Shown piece by piece: positions 17,743 through 26,707 of a stretch of DNA of 64,000 bases. The first letter of the stretch is position 1. The number at the start of each line of letters is the position of its first letter. This DNA comes from Bacillota bacterium (lineage in GTDB: Bacteria; Bacillota; Clostridia; Lachnospirales; Lachnospiraceae), in NCBI GenBank assembly GCA_023407575.1, contig JAEYLX010000019.1:1-64000 (forward strand), in the 5' to 3' direction. Both the position numbers and the translations under genes were made by a program. Below the pieces are notes generated by a model that was given only the letters and a program-made list of their open reading frames with translations, did not search any database and was not told the DNA's origin.

Positions 17743-20694
17743 TCACTCACCCTTAAGCCACTTTTCTAATGTTTCTTCCGTAATGATTGGGTACTCTTTC
17801 ACTATCTTGCCATCCTTCATATAGCCAAATTCTTCTGCCTTTTTTCGAACCTCATTATCAATATTTCTAATAGCCTCTGTTATGGTACCTCTTGAGTTTT
17901 TACCGCTTAGAATTATATTGTTAAAGGTATTACTAAGCTCACGTTCAATCATATAGGTGCCTGGTATTCTTTGAGTTTCTTTAATCCAGGACATCATCTC
18001 AAGAATTGTGTCTTTATGTTCCCTTTTAATTGGCAGCTCCTTAAAAGCTTCAATATTGGCAGTCATCCATAAATATTCTTTTCCGTAGGCAGCCTGAAGA
18101 GAATAAGAGAAATCCACCTGCACCTCTTTACGAGTCCACCACTCTACATATTTGAGCGCTTCTTCCTTCATATCCGAGGATTCAAATATCGCTAACCCTT
18201 CTGCCGCTCCATTCACATAACGAACTACCTCATTTTTCTCCTGATCATAAACACCAGGATATAAGGAAACATTCCAGCTATCCGCTATTTCAGGTGCTGC
18301 ATATAAAAGCTGAATATAAGTACTTGCTCCCGATATACCGATTGGAACAGAACCATCTCTAAAATGTTGAAAGAAGCTGGCCACTTCATATGGTGCATTA
18401 TAGACAGTAAATAATTTAACCGCTTCATCAAGGCCCTTCAACGACTTCTGACTGTCTAATTGTATATCTGCGATGGAATTACCAAAGACCTCTCCGCCAT
18501 ACTGATATATGTAAGGCAAGGTTGTCGATAAGGGCTTAATACCAAACGTAAACTGTGAAATGTGGGTAGCATAGTTCATTCCGTTTCTTTGCAGGTTTGG
18601 TAACATCTTGTAAACATCCTCCCAGGTATCCGGAGGCTGGAGGGAATTGGCTTCCAGAATATCGGATCTATAGTAGGTAACCAGGAAATCAAAGGTTTCC
18701 GGTACCGCATAAATGCCATCTTCCACTACACTTGGCATAAACAGAGACGGTTGAAAACGTCCTGCCATCTCACTAAAATTCTCTGTGGTCCGAAAATCCA
18801 TCAAGGCTCCTCGAATAGCCAAATCATATACGGATGACATACTGATAGAAGCTGCCACATCCGGGGCGGTTCCTGCTGCTTTTGCCAGAACCAATTTATT
18901 TTGATCCGGCATCAAAGAAAGCTTCACCTTTATTCCCGTTTCCGGTGTAAAGGATTCATCCACCATCTTCTGCATAATCTCCACATATTGCCTGGAGCGA
19001 TTCACCCAAACATTTAGTACCCCTTCCTCTTGCTTAGCGGACTTGGCATAATCCTTGCTAAAGAAGGAAAGAAAAAATCTCTTAATACCAGAGAATAGTT
19101 TCGAGAAAAATCCCGGCTCTTTACCAAGATCTGCACCTTCCTGATAAATATATATTTTGTCCAGATCCAGTTCGCTTTTGTACATATTCATAATTGCACT
19201 TGCAAGCATTCCTCTGGCTGAAGTAGTGTCATCATTTAATATTTCAATATTCGCCGGTATATCATTTGGTTCTTTTGCTAATTTTCTCAGGCTTTTTTCG
19301 GCTGTTAAGAAAGAGGTATATTCCCCAATCTCATCTTTCTTGTTTATCTTGCACAGGTTCTCCCATTCTGCATGGATTTCATCTGCCCAACCGGTTAATC
19401 GTTCCTCAATATCAGGTATGTATTCCTCAATCTCAAAATCTCTATATTTATCTTCTTCGCCTCCACCGGTCAGCTTTTTTACCTGCAGTGACAAATCATT
19501 GATTTCTTTTACAATTCTTTCAAAGGTATAAATTGCATCCGATACGGTTGTAAGCGAAACAACCAGACTAATCTCGTGGGTTCCTTTTTCAAGATAAACT
19601 GCAATCTTGTTACCATCCGCTCCCTTTATAGATGTTTTGGCAAACTTCGTACTATATTTGAAGGGCACCGCCTCCATCTCACTGTATAATATTTCATTGT
19701 CCACATAGACATCTCGGTATAAGTTAGCACTTATTTTATTGGATTGGCGATAGTGAAAGCCTATGTAATAATATCCCGCTTCCTTTACTTCAAAATCATA
19801 ATTTAATTGCTGCCCGCCTTCTTTAAAGGAGCCCGCATCAATCATATTTAATACAATCTTACTGTCTTTATAGGGAGTGACCGCTTTGTTGAACTCGCCC
19901 TTTGCTCGTATGGAAGGATCGTTTTTGCTCGTGGGACGCTCTGCTTCTATGGTAATCACTTCATCACCTTCAGCAATTGTGTCAGCCTGATAGGACTGAT
20001 ATTCTTTCGCACCATACAGCGTTAGCTTTCCTAATAACAACGAACGTTCATAGTTCATTAAGGTTATTTGATTCTCGCCTGCTTTTAAATACACACCAAG
20101 CGGACGAGTAATTCGAAAGGAAGTATCATAAATATAGGAATTTAGCCAACCCTGATATTTATCCGCTTTCTTGATAATTTCATTACCGTAACGATCATAT
20201 GCAAGCTCTGAATAATCGGTGACCCAATTATCTTTTAATACAAAGGACCTAAGCTCATAATACGGATATTCTCCATTTATCTGCATAGACAACTCTGCGG
20301 GCAGCATACTATCTGTCAATGTATAGTAATCAAAATTAAAATAATATAATCCTTCCTGCGGTACGTTGATTTGAAACTCCAGGGTTTTATCTACATCAAG
20401 AAGTACTGCATCACCTTCATAGCCCTTGTTATCTGCCACAAGCAGATTACCTAATTCTGATGTCTGAGCCAGATTATATTCCAAAGGATCTCCCTTATAT
20501 TCCTTTCCTTTATATTGATCAGAAACATAGTAATAGCTGGAATCTTCAATATTTCCAGATAAATAATCCGTATTATCCGCATTTTCTTCTTTCTTAACTT
20601 CTGTAGCTTGTGCTAATGACGGCGTGTTGACGCTGCATAATATTAAAGCGAATATCAATACAAAGCTAAGTAAGCTTTTTGTCTTACTACACAT
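17743..20694 (-). CDS. solute-binding protein fused to N-terminal carbohydrate-binding-like modules
   Basis: This 983-residue secreted protein joins two functions. A signal peptide (about 1-30) ends in a SLAQA-type type I site with no canonical lipobox. Two beta-sandwich regions follow (about 45-225 and 230-395), resembling CBM6/35-like modules, with GLYYFNFDYYTLTD, VITIEAERPTS and GYYYIGFHYRQ. A helical linker (about 395-480) precedes a family 1 solute-binding domain (about 560-983; VAASISMSSVYDLAIRGAL and YVEWWTRKEVQVDFSY). The length is about twice that of a normal binding protein. The ATG at 20694 is chosen because AAGGAG lies seven bases before it, while the ATG six bases upstream is too close. 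How it stays at the cell surface without a lipid anchor is unclear; the signal helix may be uncleaved. Confidence 0.88.
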   Translation of the reverse strand: MCSKTKSLLSFVLIFALILCSVNTPSLAQATEVKKEENADNTDYLSGNIEDSSYYYVSDQYKGKEYKGDPLEYNLAQTSELGNLLVADNKGYEGDAVLLDVDKTLEFQINVPQEGLYYFNFDYYTLTDSMLPAELSMQINGEYPYYELRSFVLKDNWVTDYSELAYDRYGNEIIKKADKYQGWLNSYIYDTSFRITRPLGVYLKAGENQITLMNYERSLLLGKLTLYGAKEYQSYQADTIAEGDEVITIEAERPTSKNDPSIRAKGEFNKAVTPYKDSKIVLNMIDAGSFKEGGQQLNYDFEVKEAGYYYIGFHYRQSNKISANLYRDVYVDNEILYSEMEAVPFKYSTKFAKTSIKGADGNKIAVYLEKGTHEISLVVSLTTVSDAIYTFERIVKEINDLSLQVKKLTGGGEEDKYRDFEIEEYIPDIEERLTGWADEIHAEWENLCKINKKDEIGEYTSFLTAEKSLRKLAKEPNDIPANIEILNDDTTSARGMLASAIMNMYKSELDLDKIYIYQEGADLGKEPGFFSKLFSGIKRFFLSFFSKDYAKSAKQEEGVLNVWVNRSRQYVEIMQKMVDESFTPETGIKVKLSLMPDQNKLVLAKAAGTAPDVAASISMSSVYDLAIRGALMDFRTTENFSEMAGRFQPSLFMPSVVEDGIYAVPETFDFLVTYYRSDILEANSLQPPDTWEDVYKMLPNLQRNGMNYATHISQFTFGIKPLSTTLPYIYQYGGEVFGNSIADIQLDSQKSLKGLDEAVKLFTVYNAPYEVASFFQHFRDGSVPIGISGASTYIQLLYAAPEIADSWNVSLYPGVYDQEKNEVVRYVNGAAEGLAIFESSDMKEEALKYVEWWTRKEVQVDFSYSLQAAYGKEYLWMTANIEAFKELPIKREHKDTILEMMSWIKETQRIPGTYMIERELSNTFNNIILSGKNSRGTITEAIRNIDNEVRKKAEEFGYMKDGKIVKEYPIITEETLEKWLKGE

Positions 20695-20729
20695 TTCCAT
20701 ACTCCTTTCAAGAAGCTGCGTGCTGTTAT

Positions 20730-23129
20730 CTACTCCACTGTATATAACCGTAAAAAGGTTGGATGAGAGTACTCTATTGTTGTTGATGTAAATCCAAAAT
20801 CATTAATGGAAGGTAGCTTTGAGGCAGAAAAATGATAGGTGATAAGCAATTCTCCTTTTCTCGATATCGCAGGCTGTGCTTTCGCATTATAATTCCATTC
20901 CTCAAACATAACGTTATTATCATAGTCATAGCCCTTGTATTCCTTCTGCGATAATTTATATTTTTCCACCGCATAGTAAAGGTTTATCGGCGTATCAAAC
21001 CCCTCGGTCAAATCCTCTGAAAGTGCCATTTGAACTTCTCCATCAATGCTATTTCTGGTAAATACATTGATATATTTTCCTTCAAAGGGAGCAGAGTTAA
21101 GGTAGGAGACACTAAATTCATTGCCCGGGCGATACATCGTCAGTTCCGCTTCCTTACTTAGAATTACATTGATATCCTCTGACCAGTCACTGCCAGTCCA
21201 ATAGAAGACCTTATCATATTGGGGAAAATCGGCTTTCTCAATCTTTGCCATGACCATGTGACCATTTACAGCTCTGGCAAAGGTATAAATCCAATCTTTA
21301 TCTTCACCAGTTCCCTCTAATAAGGTATCAAAATTAATTTCGATATCATTGATAACCTGGTAGTTTTTATTGTATTCTTTCACCACAGCTGGATATCTGT
21401 TTTGAAAATCTGGAAAACCAGTCTCCGGGTTAATTATTGACTCCAGCAAGTCTGCTCCAAGTATGGACAGACCCGAAAAATGATTGCCCAAGGTATATAA
21501 GGAATCTCCAATTACCGTGGAATCTGCCAGCCAATATGCCCCCGGAACCAAATCTCCGCTTTGATTCTCATCATCGGCATACCCATTAAGTGCAAATTGA
21601 GACTTTGTGGGATCTGGGTTTGTTCCTGAAATCATTAAAAACGATTCATTAATCATTCCACGATGATTCATATCGTAACCAAAGTTCGGTGTAAAGTTAG
21701 CATAGTTTTTCATATTCCCCTGCATGGTATCCTGGAACGTAATGAAGGTTTTACTATCCGGTGCTGCAGAACCCTGGGACTGACTATTCTCTTTAGTTCC
21801 AATATTAATTGCATGAATTCCATCTGCTGCCAGCCAGCCATACGGGCTATAGGAATCAAAATTGGCATTCTGATAAGGAAACAACCCCGAAGAAGAAAGC
21901 AATCCGCTCCAGTTTCTTTCGGGTTCTATTGCCCATCCCTCTCCTAAGGAAAGACGAACCTCTGACAGGCCATATCCAATTTCCTCTCCTGCAAAATTAC
22001 TTTTAACCTTTATTTTCAGGTGCTGTGCATGGAGATTCTTAAGATCAATTGTTAAGGTTGCTGGAATTTCACCTTCACCAGAAGCCATCTCCATGGTATA
22101 ACTTCCAAACCTTTTCCATTCACCGCCATTAAAATTAACGCCTTGTTTTGCACTGATGGTACATGGATCACCGGTAGTATAATAAAGCGTGAACTCTTTC
22201 ACCCCGTGTTTCAGATTATCCGGATTGTTATAATTCCATATTTTCATTTCTTTCAAAGGATAATTGCCATCCAGATTGATTATTATCATTGAATCCTTAT
22301 CGTCGGCATCGGAATACCACATATCTTCTGGATTATTATTATGTGTACTCTCCAGCTCCTCCAGACTTCTCATCCCTAAGTTGTTAAAAGCATTCTCAAC
22401 CTGATCCGCATCATTTCTAGGAGTAAATGCATCTACAGTTAAAAGGTCACCGCTGGAGCTGCTAACCTTATTACGAAAGGCTCTAATTTCTGATAGTCCA
22501 TACCCATCTCCGCCCCAGTTAGAGACCGGTATGATTTTAATATATCGAGCAGGAATACCAGCAAAATCTATAGAGAATGCATCCTCATTTATCGTCGACG
22601 GCAAATTTCCCTTGTTAGCCTTATTTTCCTCTTCCCTGCATCTCGACAGCTCAAAGCTTTTTGTCCCCAGCCGATTCCACTTGATGTTATCTTTGGAATA
22701 ATAAATATCCAGTTCCTTTACTCCAGAGTCTAAATCGCTCTTTGCATTATAATTCCACAGGTACATCTTTCCGAGTGCCTCTATCTTTCCAGTATCGAAA
22801 ACAAATGCACCTTCTTCACCAGACTTATCGGTAAGATACATGTTCATTGCTGCATCATTATGCAGATGATTTGCCGCCCACAAACCGCTCATGCCGCTAT
22901 TATTCACCAATTGCTCCGCGCCTTCATTTAGTGCTTTTAGTATAAGTGCTTCCCCAAGAACCACTCTGAATTGATCTTCCGCCTTTACAGAGGATAAACC
23001 GCCCACCTCATACTTTCCATACTGACTATCACTAGGATTGCTTTCTCTCTTACTGCAGGCAGTGAACGCAAAGCATAAAAGGCTTATTATAATAAAGATT
23101 GTTAAACATTTTCTATGTTTTTTAATCAT
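20730..23129 (-). CDS. discoidin-like lipoprotein with C-terminal beta-propeller-like domain
   Basis: This protein of about 799 residues has a lipoprotein signal (lipobox FTAC). Two F5/8 type C-like modules follow (about 55-220 and 235-410). Both carry the same pattern, FDTGKIEALGKMYLWNYN with YGLSEIRAFRN in the first and EMKIWNYNNPDN with YGLSEVRLSLG in the second. The C-terminal 400 residues contain repeated beta-rich segments (WTGSDWSEDINVILSKEAE, YFHFSASKLP-type end) resembling DUF4185/DUF5005 propellers; this last match is tentative. An upstream GTG is in frame, but the ATG at 23129 has GGGGAG before it and gives a standard lipoprotein start. It heads the importer operon and likely binds glycans at the cell surface. 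Confidence 0.82.
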   Translation of the reverse strand: MIKKHRKCLTIFIIISLLCFAFTACSKRESNPSDSQYGKYEVGGLSSVKAEDQFRVVLGEALILKALNEGAEQLVNNSGMSGLWAANHLHNDAAMNMYLTDKSGEEGAFVFDTGKIEALGKMYLWNYNAKSDLDSGVKELDIYYSKDNIKWNRLGTKSFELSRCREEENKANKGNLPSTINEDAFSIDFAGIPARYIKIIPVSNWGGDGYGLSEIRAFRNKVSSSSGDLLTVDAFTPRNDADQVENAFNNLGMRSLEELESTHNNNPEDMWYSDADDKDSMIIINLDGNYPLKEMKIWNYNNPDNLKHGVKEFTLYYTTGDPCTISAKQGVNFNGGEWKRFGSYTMEMASGEGEIPATLTIDLKNLHAQHLKIKVKSNFAGEEIGYGLSEVRLSLGEGWAIEPERNWSGLLSSSGLFPYQNANFDSYSPYGWLAADGIHAINIGTKENSQSQGSAAPDSKTFITFQDTMQGNMKNYANFTPNFGYDMNHRGMINESFLMISGTNPDPTKSQFALNGYADDENQSGDLVPGAYWLADSTVIGDSLYTLGNHFSGLSILGADLLESIINPETGFPDFQNRYPAVVKEYNKNYQVINDIEINFDTLLEGTGEDKDWIYTFARAVNGHMVMAKIEKADFPQYDKVFYWTGSDWSEDINVILSKEAELTMYRPGNEFSVSYLNSAPFEGKYINVFTRNSIDGEVQMALSEDLTEGFDTPINLYYAVEKYKLSQKEYKGYDYDNNVMFEEWNYNAKAQPAISRKGELLITYHFSASKLPSINDFGFTSTTIEYSHPTFLRLYTVE

Positions 23130-23466
23130 ATATCTCCCCACAAGTAATTTAATTAATAACTACTTTAATTAACGCATATAAACTTTATATGTTAAATTAT
23201 ATTATACTTTATATGTTTTTAATATAGATTATATTATACATTATAGTATGTGATTAATCAATATAGTTTTTCTTATTTATATACTTTTTTACTAATTATC
23301 TTACGTTTATAATTATATATTTAATCGTTATTTACAAACATTTTTGATTATTAATGTATTAATGTATATTTTATATATTATTAAACATACTTTATTGCGA
23401 GAACACTAAGTTTGTATTATTTTTCTTAATAACACAAACTTAGTGAACTATCTATTCTACAACTAA
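23130..23466 (-). promoter_or_regulatory. promoter region of the double-importer operon
   Basis: This AT-rich gap holds the promoter of the importer operon. Two ATACTTTA motifs lie at 23204-23211 and 23387-23394. TTAACGCATATA at 23169-23180 also occurs upstream of the esterase gene at 38337. A long hairpin (arms CACTAAGTTTGT at 23404-23415 and complement at 23434-23445, extended inwards) sits just after the stop of the GH38 gene. It may end that transcript, though no U-tract follows it. Confidence 0.5.
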
Positions 23467-26400
23467 TTAAATAATCATTTTAAACGTCTTTACTTCAAAT
23501 GGTTTCATCACAATCGACAGTTTATCCACTCCCTGCACAAATAACACTTCATCTCGCTCAATCATATTACACTCGTAAATGTCCTTGAAGGTTTTCACCA
23601 AATCAACAGTAACCAAGCCGCTTCTGCCTTTCTTCTCTGAAACTCTAAGTATGTATCCTTTACCATCTTCTGATTTTTTTAACGCCTCAAGTACAATATT
23701 ATCCGCATCTACAGCCACAAAACTCATTTCTGATAATTCCTTATCAGCAGGAACAAACGAAATCGCATATAGCGGCTGATTTAACTGAAGACCTCTCATC
23801 AACGTTTCTGCACGTTTCCAATTCTCCTTGTGAGGATAAATGGAATAGGTGAAGTAATGTTCTCCCAGATCAGATTCCGGGTCTGGATTCATTGGTCCCT
23901 TCAATAAGGTAAGCATCATTGTATTACCGTTAACTTCATGACCGTATTTGCAGTCATTTAGTATACTTACTCCATAATCATCATCCGATAAATCAATAAA
24001 GTTATGAGCAGATGCCTCGAATTTTGCTTTGTCAACTTTATTGTAGCGGCAGTTTGATCGTTCTATCGTTGCATAGGCAATATCACTGGTATAATTCTTA
24101 GCATAGATATCTACATTAAATTCTACTTTTAATAGCTTTCTTCGTTCCGTCCAATTGATATAGGTCTCAAAGTCAATACGATCCAATTCATGATACAATA
24201 CAATTCTCTGTCGTATTTCCGAGGAGAGTATCTGTTTTGATATCTCTATTTCAACACATACATCGCCTTCCTTAATTCCTACAATCTTACCACCGGCAAC
24301 ATCAATTTCCTGATCAACATAAGTTGCAACAATATCCCAGGCTTCATACTTACCAGGTCTATCCTCAAACAATCGAAACTTATTAGCAAGCTGCCCCGGC
24401 CTGATTACTTCTCGCTGATTGACCTTATCATACAAGGAAGTAATTTCTGCATTCTCATTGAAGGCGACGAAATATCTCTTTGTTTCAATCGTGTTAGTCA
24501 CAGGAAGCGCTTTGCCCTTATCAGCAGCTTTGCCTTCTACCGCATAATACACATCGTACCCTGCTGCAGGTACCTCTTCCGCAACAAATATTGTACCAAC
24601 CTTGCCCTCCAGACTGGTTACTGTCTGACTTTTAAGTTCAATACCGGCCTTGTTCTTCACCGTTACATCCTGATCAATCGTTACAATCGAGGTTGATGTC
24701 TGTGCAATTGGATTGAACACAGCCAATGCATTACCCTTTCCAATCTCTGTACTTATACTATGTAATAACGCTTCGGTTATCTCTTTCTTAACTTCTGCTC
24801 CTATTTTTAAAATCTCCTCGTAGATTTTGAGCAAGTCATAATAAACACTATTGATGTGAGAGCCCGGCAAGCTATCATGGAATTGGTTCGTCAGTATCTT
24901 AAGCCAGCCTTCTTTTATTTTATCTGCAGGATATTGATATCCATACATCAACTCAGCAATTGCACCAAACAGCTCAATTTCCCGATATAGATTTTCCGAA
25001 TAACGATTTAATTTCTTCAGAATTGCTTTGGTCGTATAAACTCCTCTATGCGCTTCCAAATAGAGCTCATCCTTATAGACAGGGAGATCCGTTGCATTTT
25101 CCATCATTCGCCCAAGAGAATCTTCCGCCTTGGATACCTGTGTACTTGGTAATCCGGGGAAGGATTTATACCTCTTAACATATTCAAGCATCTCAGTATC
25201 CACACCGCCACCGCCATCACCCCAGCCATAGCAGTACAATACTTCTTTCACATTATATTTATCTGTGTAGCGATCCCAACACGTCTTAAGACTATCCGCC
25301 TCCATCGTTCCAATAAAATGAGTCGGAGGTACCACACCAAATACCCTGCTGCCATCCGGTCCTTCCCACCAAAAAGTATTATAGGGCCAAGGATTTGTAT
25401 CGTTCCAAATATTCATTTTGTGGGTAACAAAATACTCCACACCGGATTTCTTAAGTATCTGCGGCATCGCATAACTATTCCCGAACACATCCGGCAGCCA
25501 GCAGGTTTTAGGTGTTACCCCAAAATGTTCTTCATAATATAAGGTACCGTGGAGGATCTGTCGAACGAAGGATTCCCCGGAGATCAGATTACAATCCGGT
25601 TCACACCACATGGCCCCGATTGCTTCCCAACGTCCTTCCCTGATACGCTCCTTAATTTGTTCAAAAAGTTCCGGAAAGTTCTTTCTAATCTCTTCATACA
25701 TCACCGGTTGACTCTGGGAGAAAATAAATTCCGGATATTGTTCCATCAATCGAAGCATAGTTGCATGTGTTCTGCCTGCTTTACGGACAAATTCAGCATA
25801 ATCCCATAGAAAAACCAGATCCAAATGTGAATTTCCAATTAAACTTAACCTTCCATTTTGACGATTACTTGTGTTATCATAGATTTTTTCTTTCAGCATC
25901 CTCTGACCTTTTCTTAAGTTTTCCTTAAATACATCAACATTCTCTTCCTCAACATTGATATAAGCCACAGCTTCCTTTAAAACTCCCTTTATTTCATTTA
26001 ACAAAACTCCATCCGTCTGCGGCATGGACAATGCATTAAAGACAGATTTATAATCCCAGAAGATTTCTTCAATTTCAGGGTCAAGAACCGCTATATAGGA
26101 ACATTCCACTTTTTTGATTTCCGGTTCCCCTGCATGCCACATATAATAGGATTCAACTTCAACATCATATTCTTCGCCTCCCTCGGCACACTCCGTCAAA
26201 ACCACAATATTACGGAACGGATCCAGCCCCTGATATGGCACTCCATTAATTGTAACTAACGAGTCCCCACCCAAATAAAGCTGCAATTCTACCTTTTCAC
26301 CTTTCAGGTCACCAGGTATCACTACTTTATTTCGAAAGAAAGCACTTAACCCTTCCCCGCCCCAGGTGTCTCCAACATCAATCCATCTCCATTCCTCGTC

Positions 26401-26622
26401 AACAAATTCATACTCTCCAACATTCTTGTAATAGCATTCTTTGATTTGCCAGGGAGAAATCGGTCTTACAACCGGATAGATACACTCTTTTAACTCTTGT
26501 AACTTTAACTTAGTTAACTCTTCAAAGGAGAATATCCCCCTTTTTTTACCTTTAATATCTTCTCTCCATCTACCTAAGGTTTCTTCAATCCCCTCCGTAG
26601 ATACAACTTGTTTCTTTATCAT
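23467..26622 (-). CDS. GH38 alpha-mannosidase (large, Ams1-like)
   Basis: This enzyme of about 1051 residues has the domain order of vacuolar/cytosolic-type GH38 enzymes. An N-terminal beta-sandwich region (about 70-190) precedes the catalytic barrel, with the zinc motif NSHLDLVFLWD (H266, D268). The nucleophile is D378 in WLPDVFGNS, and the late zinc histidine is in NQFHDSLPGS near residue 600. C-terminal beta domains follow. No signal peptide is present. The longest frame begins 63 bases upstream, but AGAGG lies just before the ATG at 26622. It should remove alpha-linked mannose from imported oligosaccharides. It is 85 bp from the divergent GH38-like gene upstream and probably co-transcribed with it. 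Confidence 0.94.
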   Translation of the reverse strand: MIKKQVVSTEGIEETLGRWREDIKGKKRGIFSFEELTKLKLQELKECIYPVVRPISPWQIKECYYKNVGEYEFVDEEWRWIDVGDTWGGEGLSAFFRNKVVIPGDLKGEKVELQLYLGGDSLVTINGVPYQGLDPFRNIVVLTECAEGGEEYDVEVESYYMWHAGEPEIKKVECSYIAVLDPEIEEIFWDYKSVFNALSMPQTDGVLLNEIKGVLKEAVAYINVEEENVDVFKENLRKGQRMLKEKIYDNTSNRQNGRLSLIGNSHLDLVFLWDYAEFVRKAGRTHATMLRLMEQYPEFIFSQSQPVMYEEIRKNFPELFEQIKERIREGRWEAIGAMWCEPDCNLISGESFVRQILHGTLYYEEHFGVTPKTCWLPDVFGNSYAMPQILKKSGVEYFVTHKMNIWNDTNPWPYNTFWWEGPDGSRVFGVVPPTHFIGTMEADSLKTCWDRYTDKYNVKEVLYCYGWGDGGGGVDTEMLEYVKRYKSFPGLPSTQVSKAEDSLGRMMENATDLPVYKDELYLEAHRGVYTTKAILKKLNRYSENLYREIELFGAIAELMYGYQYPADKIKEGWLKILTNQFHDSLPGSHINSVYYDLLKIYEEILKIGAEVKKEITEALLHSISTEIGKGNALAVFNPIAQTSTSIVTIDQDVTVKNKAGIELKSQTVTSLEGKVGTIFVAEEVPAAGYDVYYAVEGKAADKGKALPVTNTIETKRYFVAFNENAEITSLYDKVNQREVIRPGQLANKFRLFEDRPGKYEAWDIVATYVDQEIDVAGGKIVGIKEGDVCVEIEISKQILSSEIRQRIVLYHELDRIDFETYINWTERRKLLKVEFNVDIYAKNYTSDIAYATIERSNCRYNKVDKAKFEASAHNFIDLSDDDYGVSILNDCKYGHEVNGNTMMLTLLKGPMNPDPESDLGEHYFTYSIYPHKENWKRAETLMRGLQLNQPLYAISFVPADKELSEMSFVAVDADNIVLEALKKSEDGKGYILRVSEKKGRSGLVTVDLVKTFKDIYECNMIERDEVLFVQGVDKLSIVMKPFEVKTFKMII

Positions 26623-26707
26623 AATTACCTCTATTCTTGCGGTGTTTTTGTGTATAAGTTTTATGCCAAGGATTCGCCAGCACAAAACTTTAACCTCTAA
26701 TTTGTCA

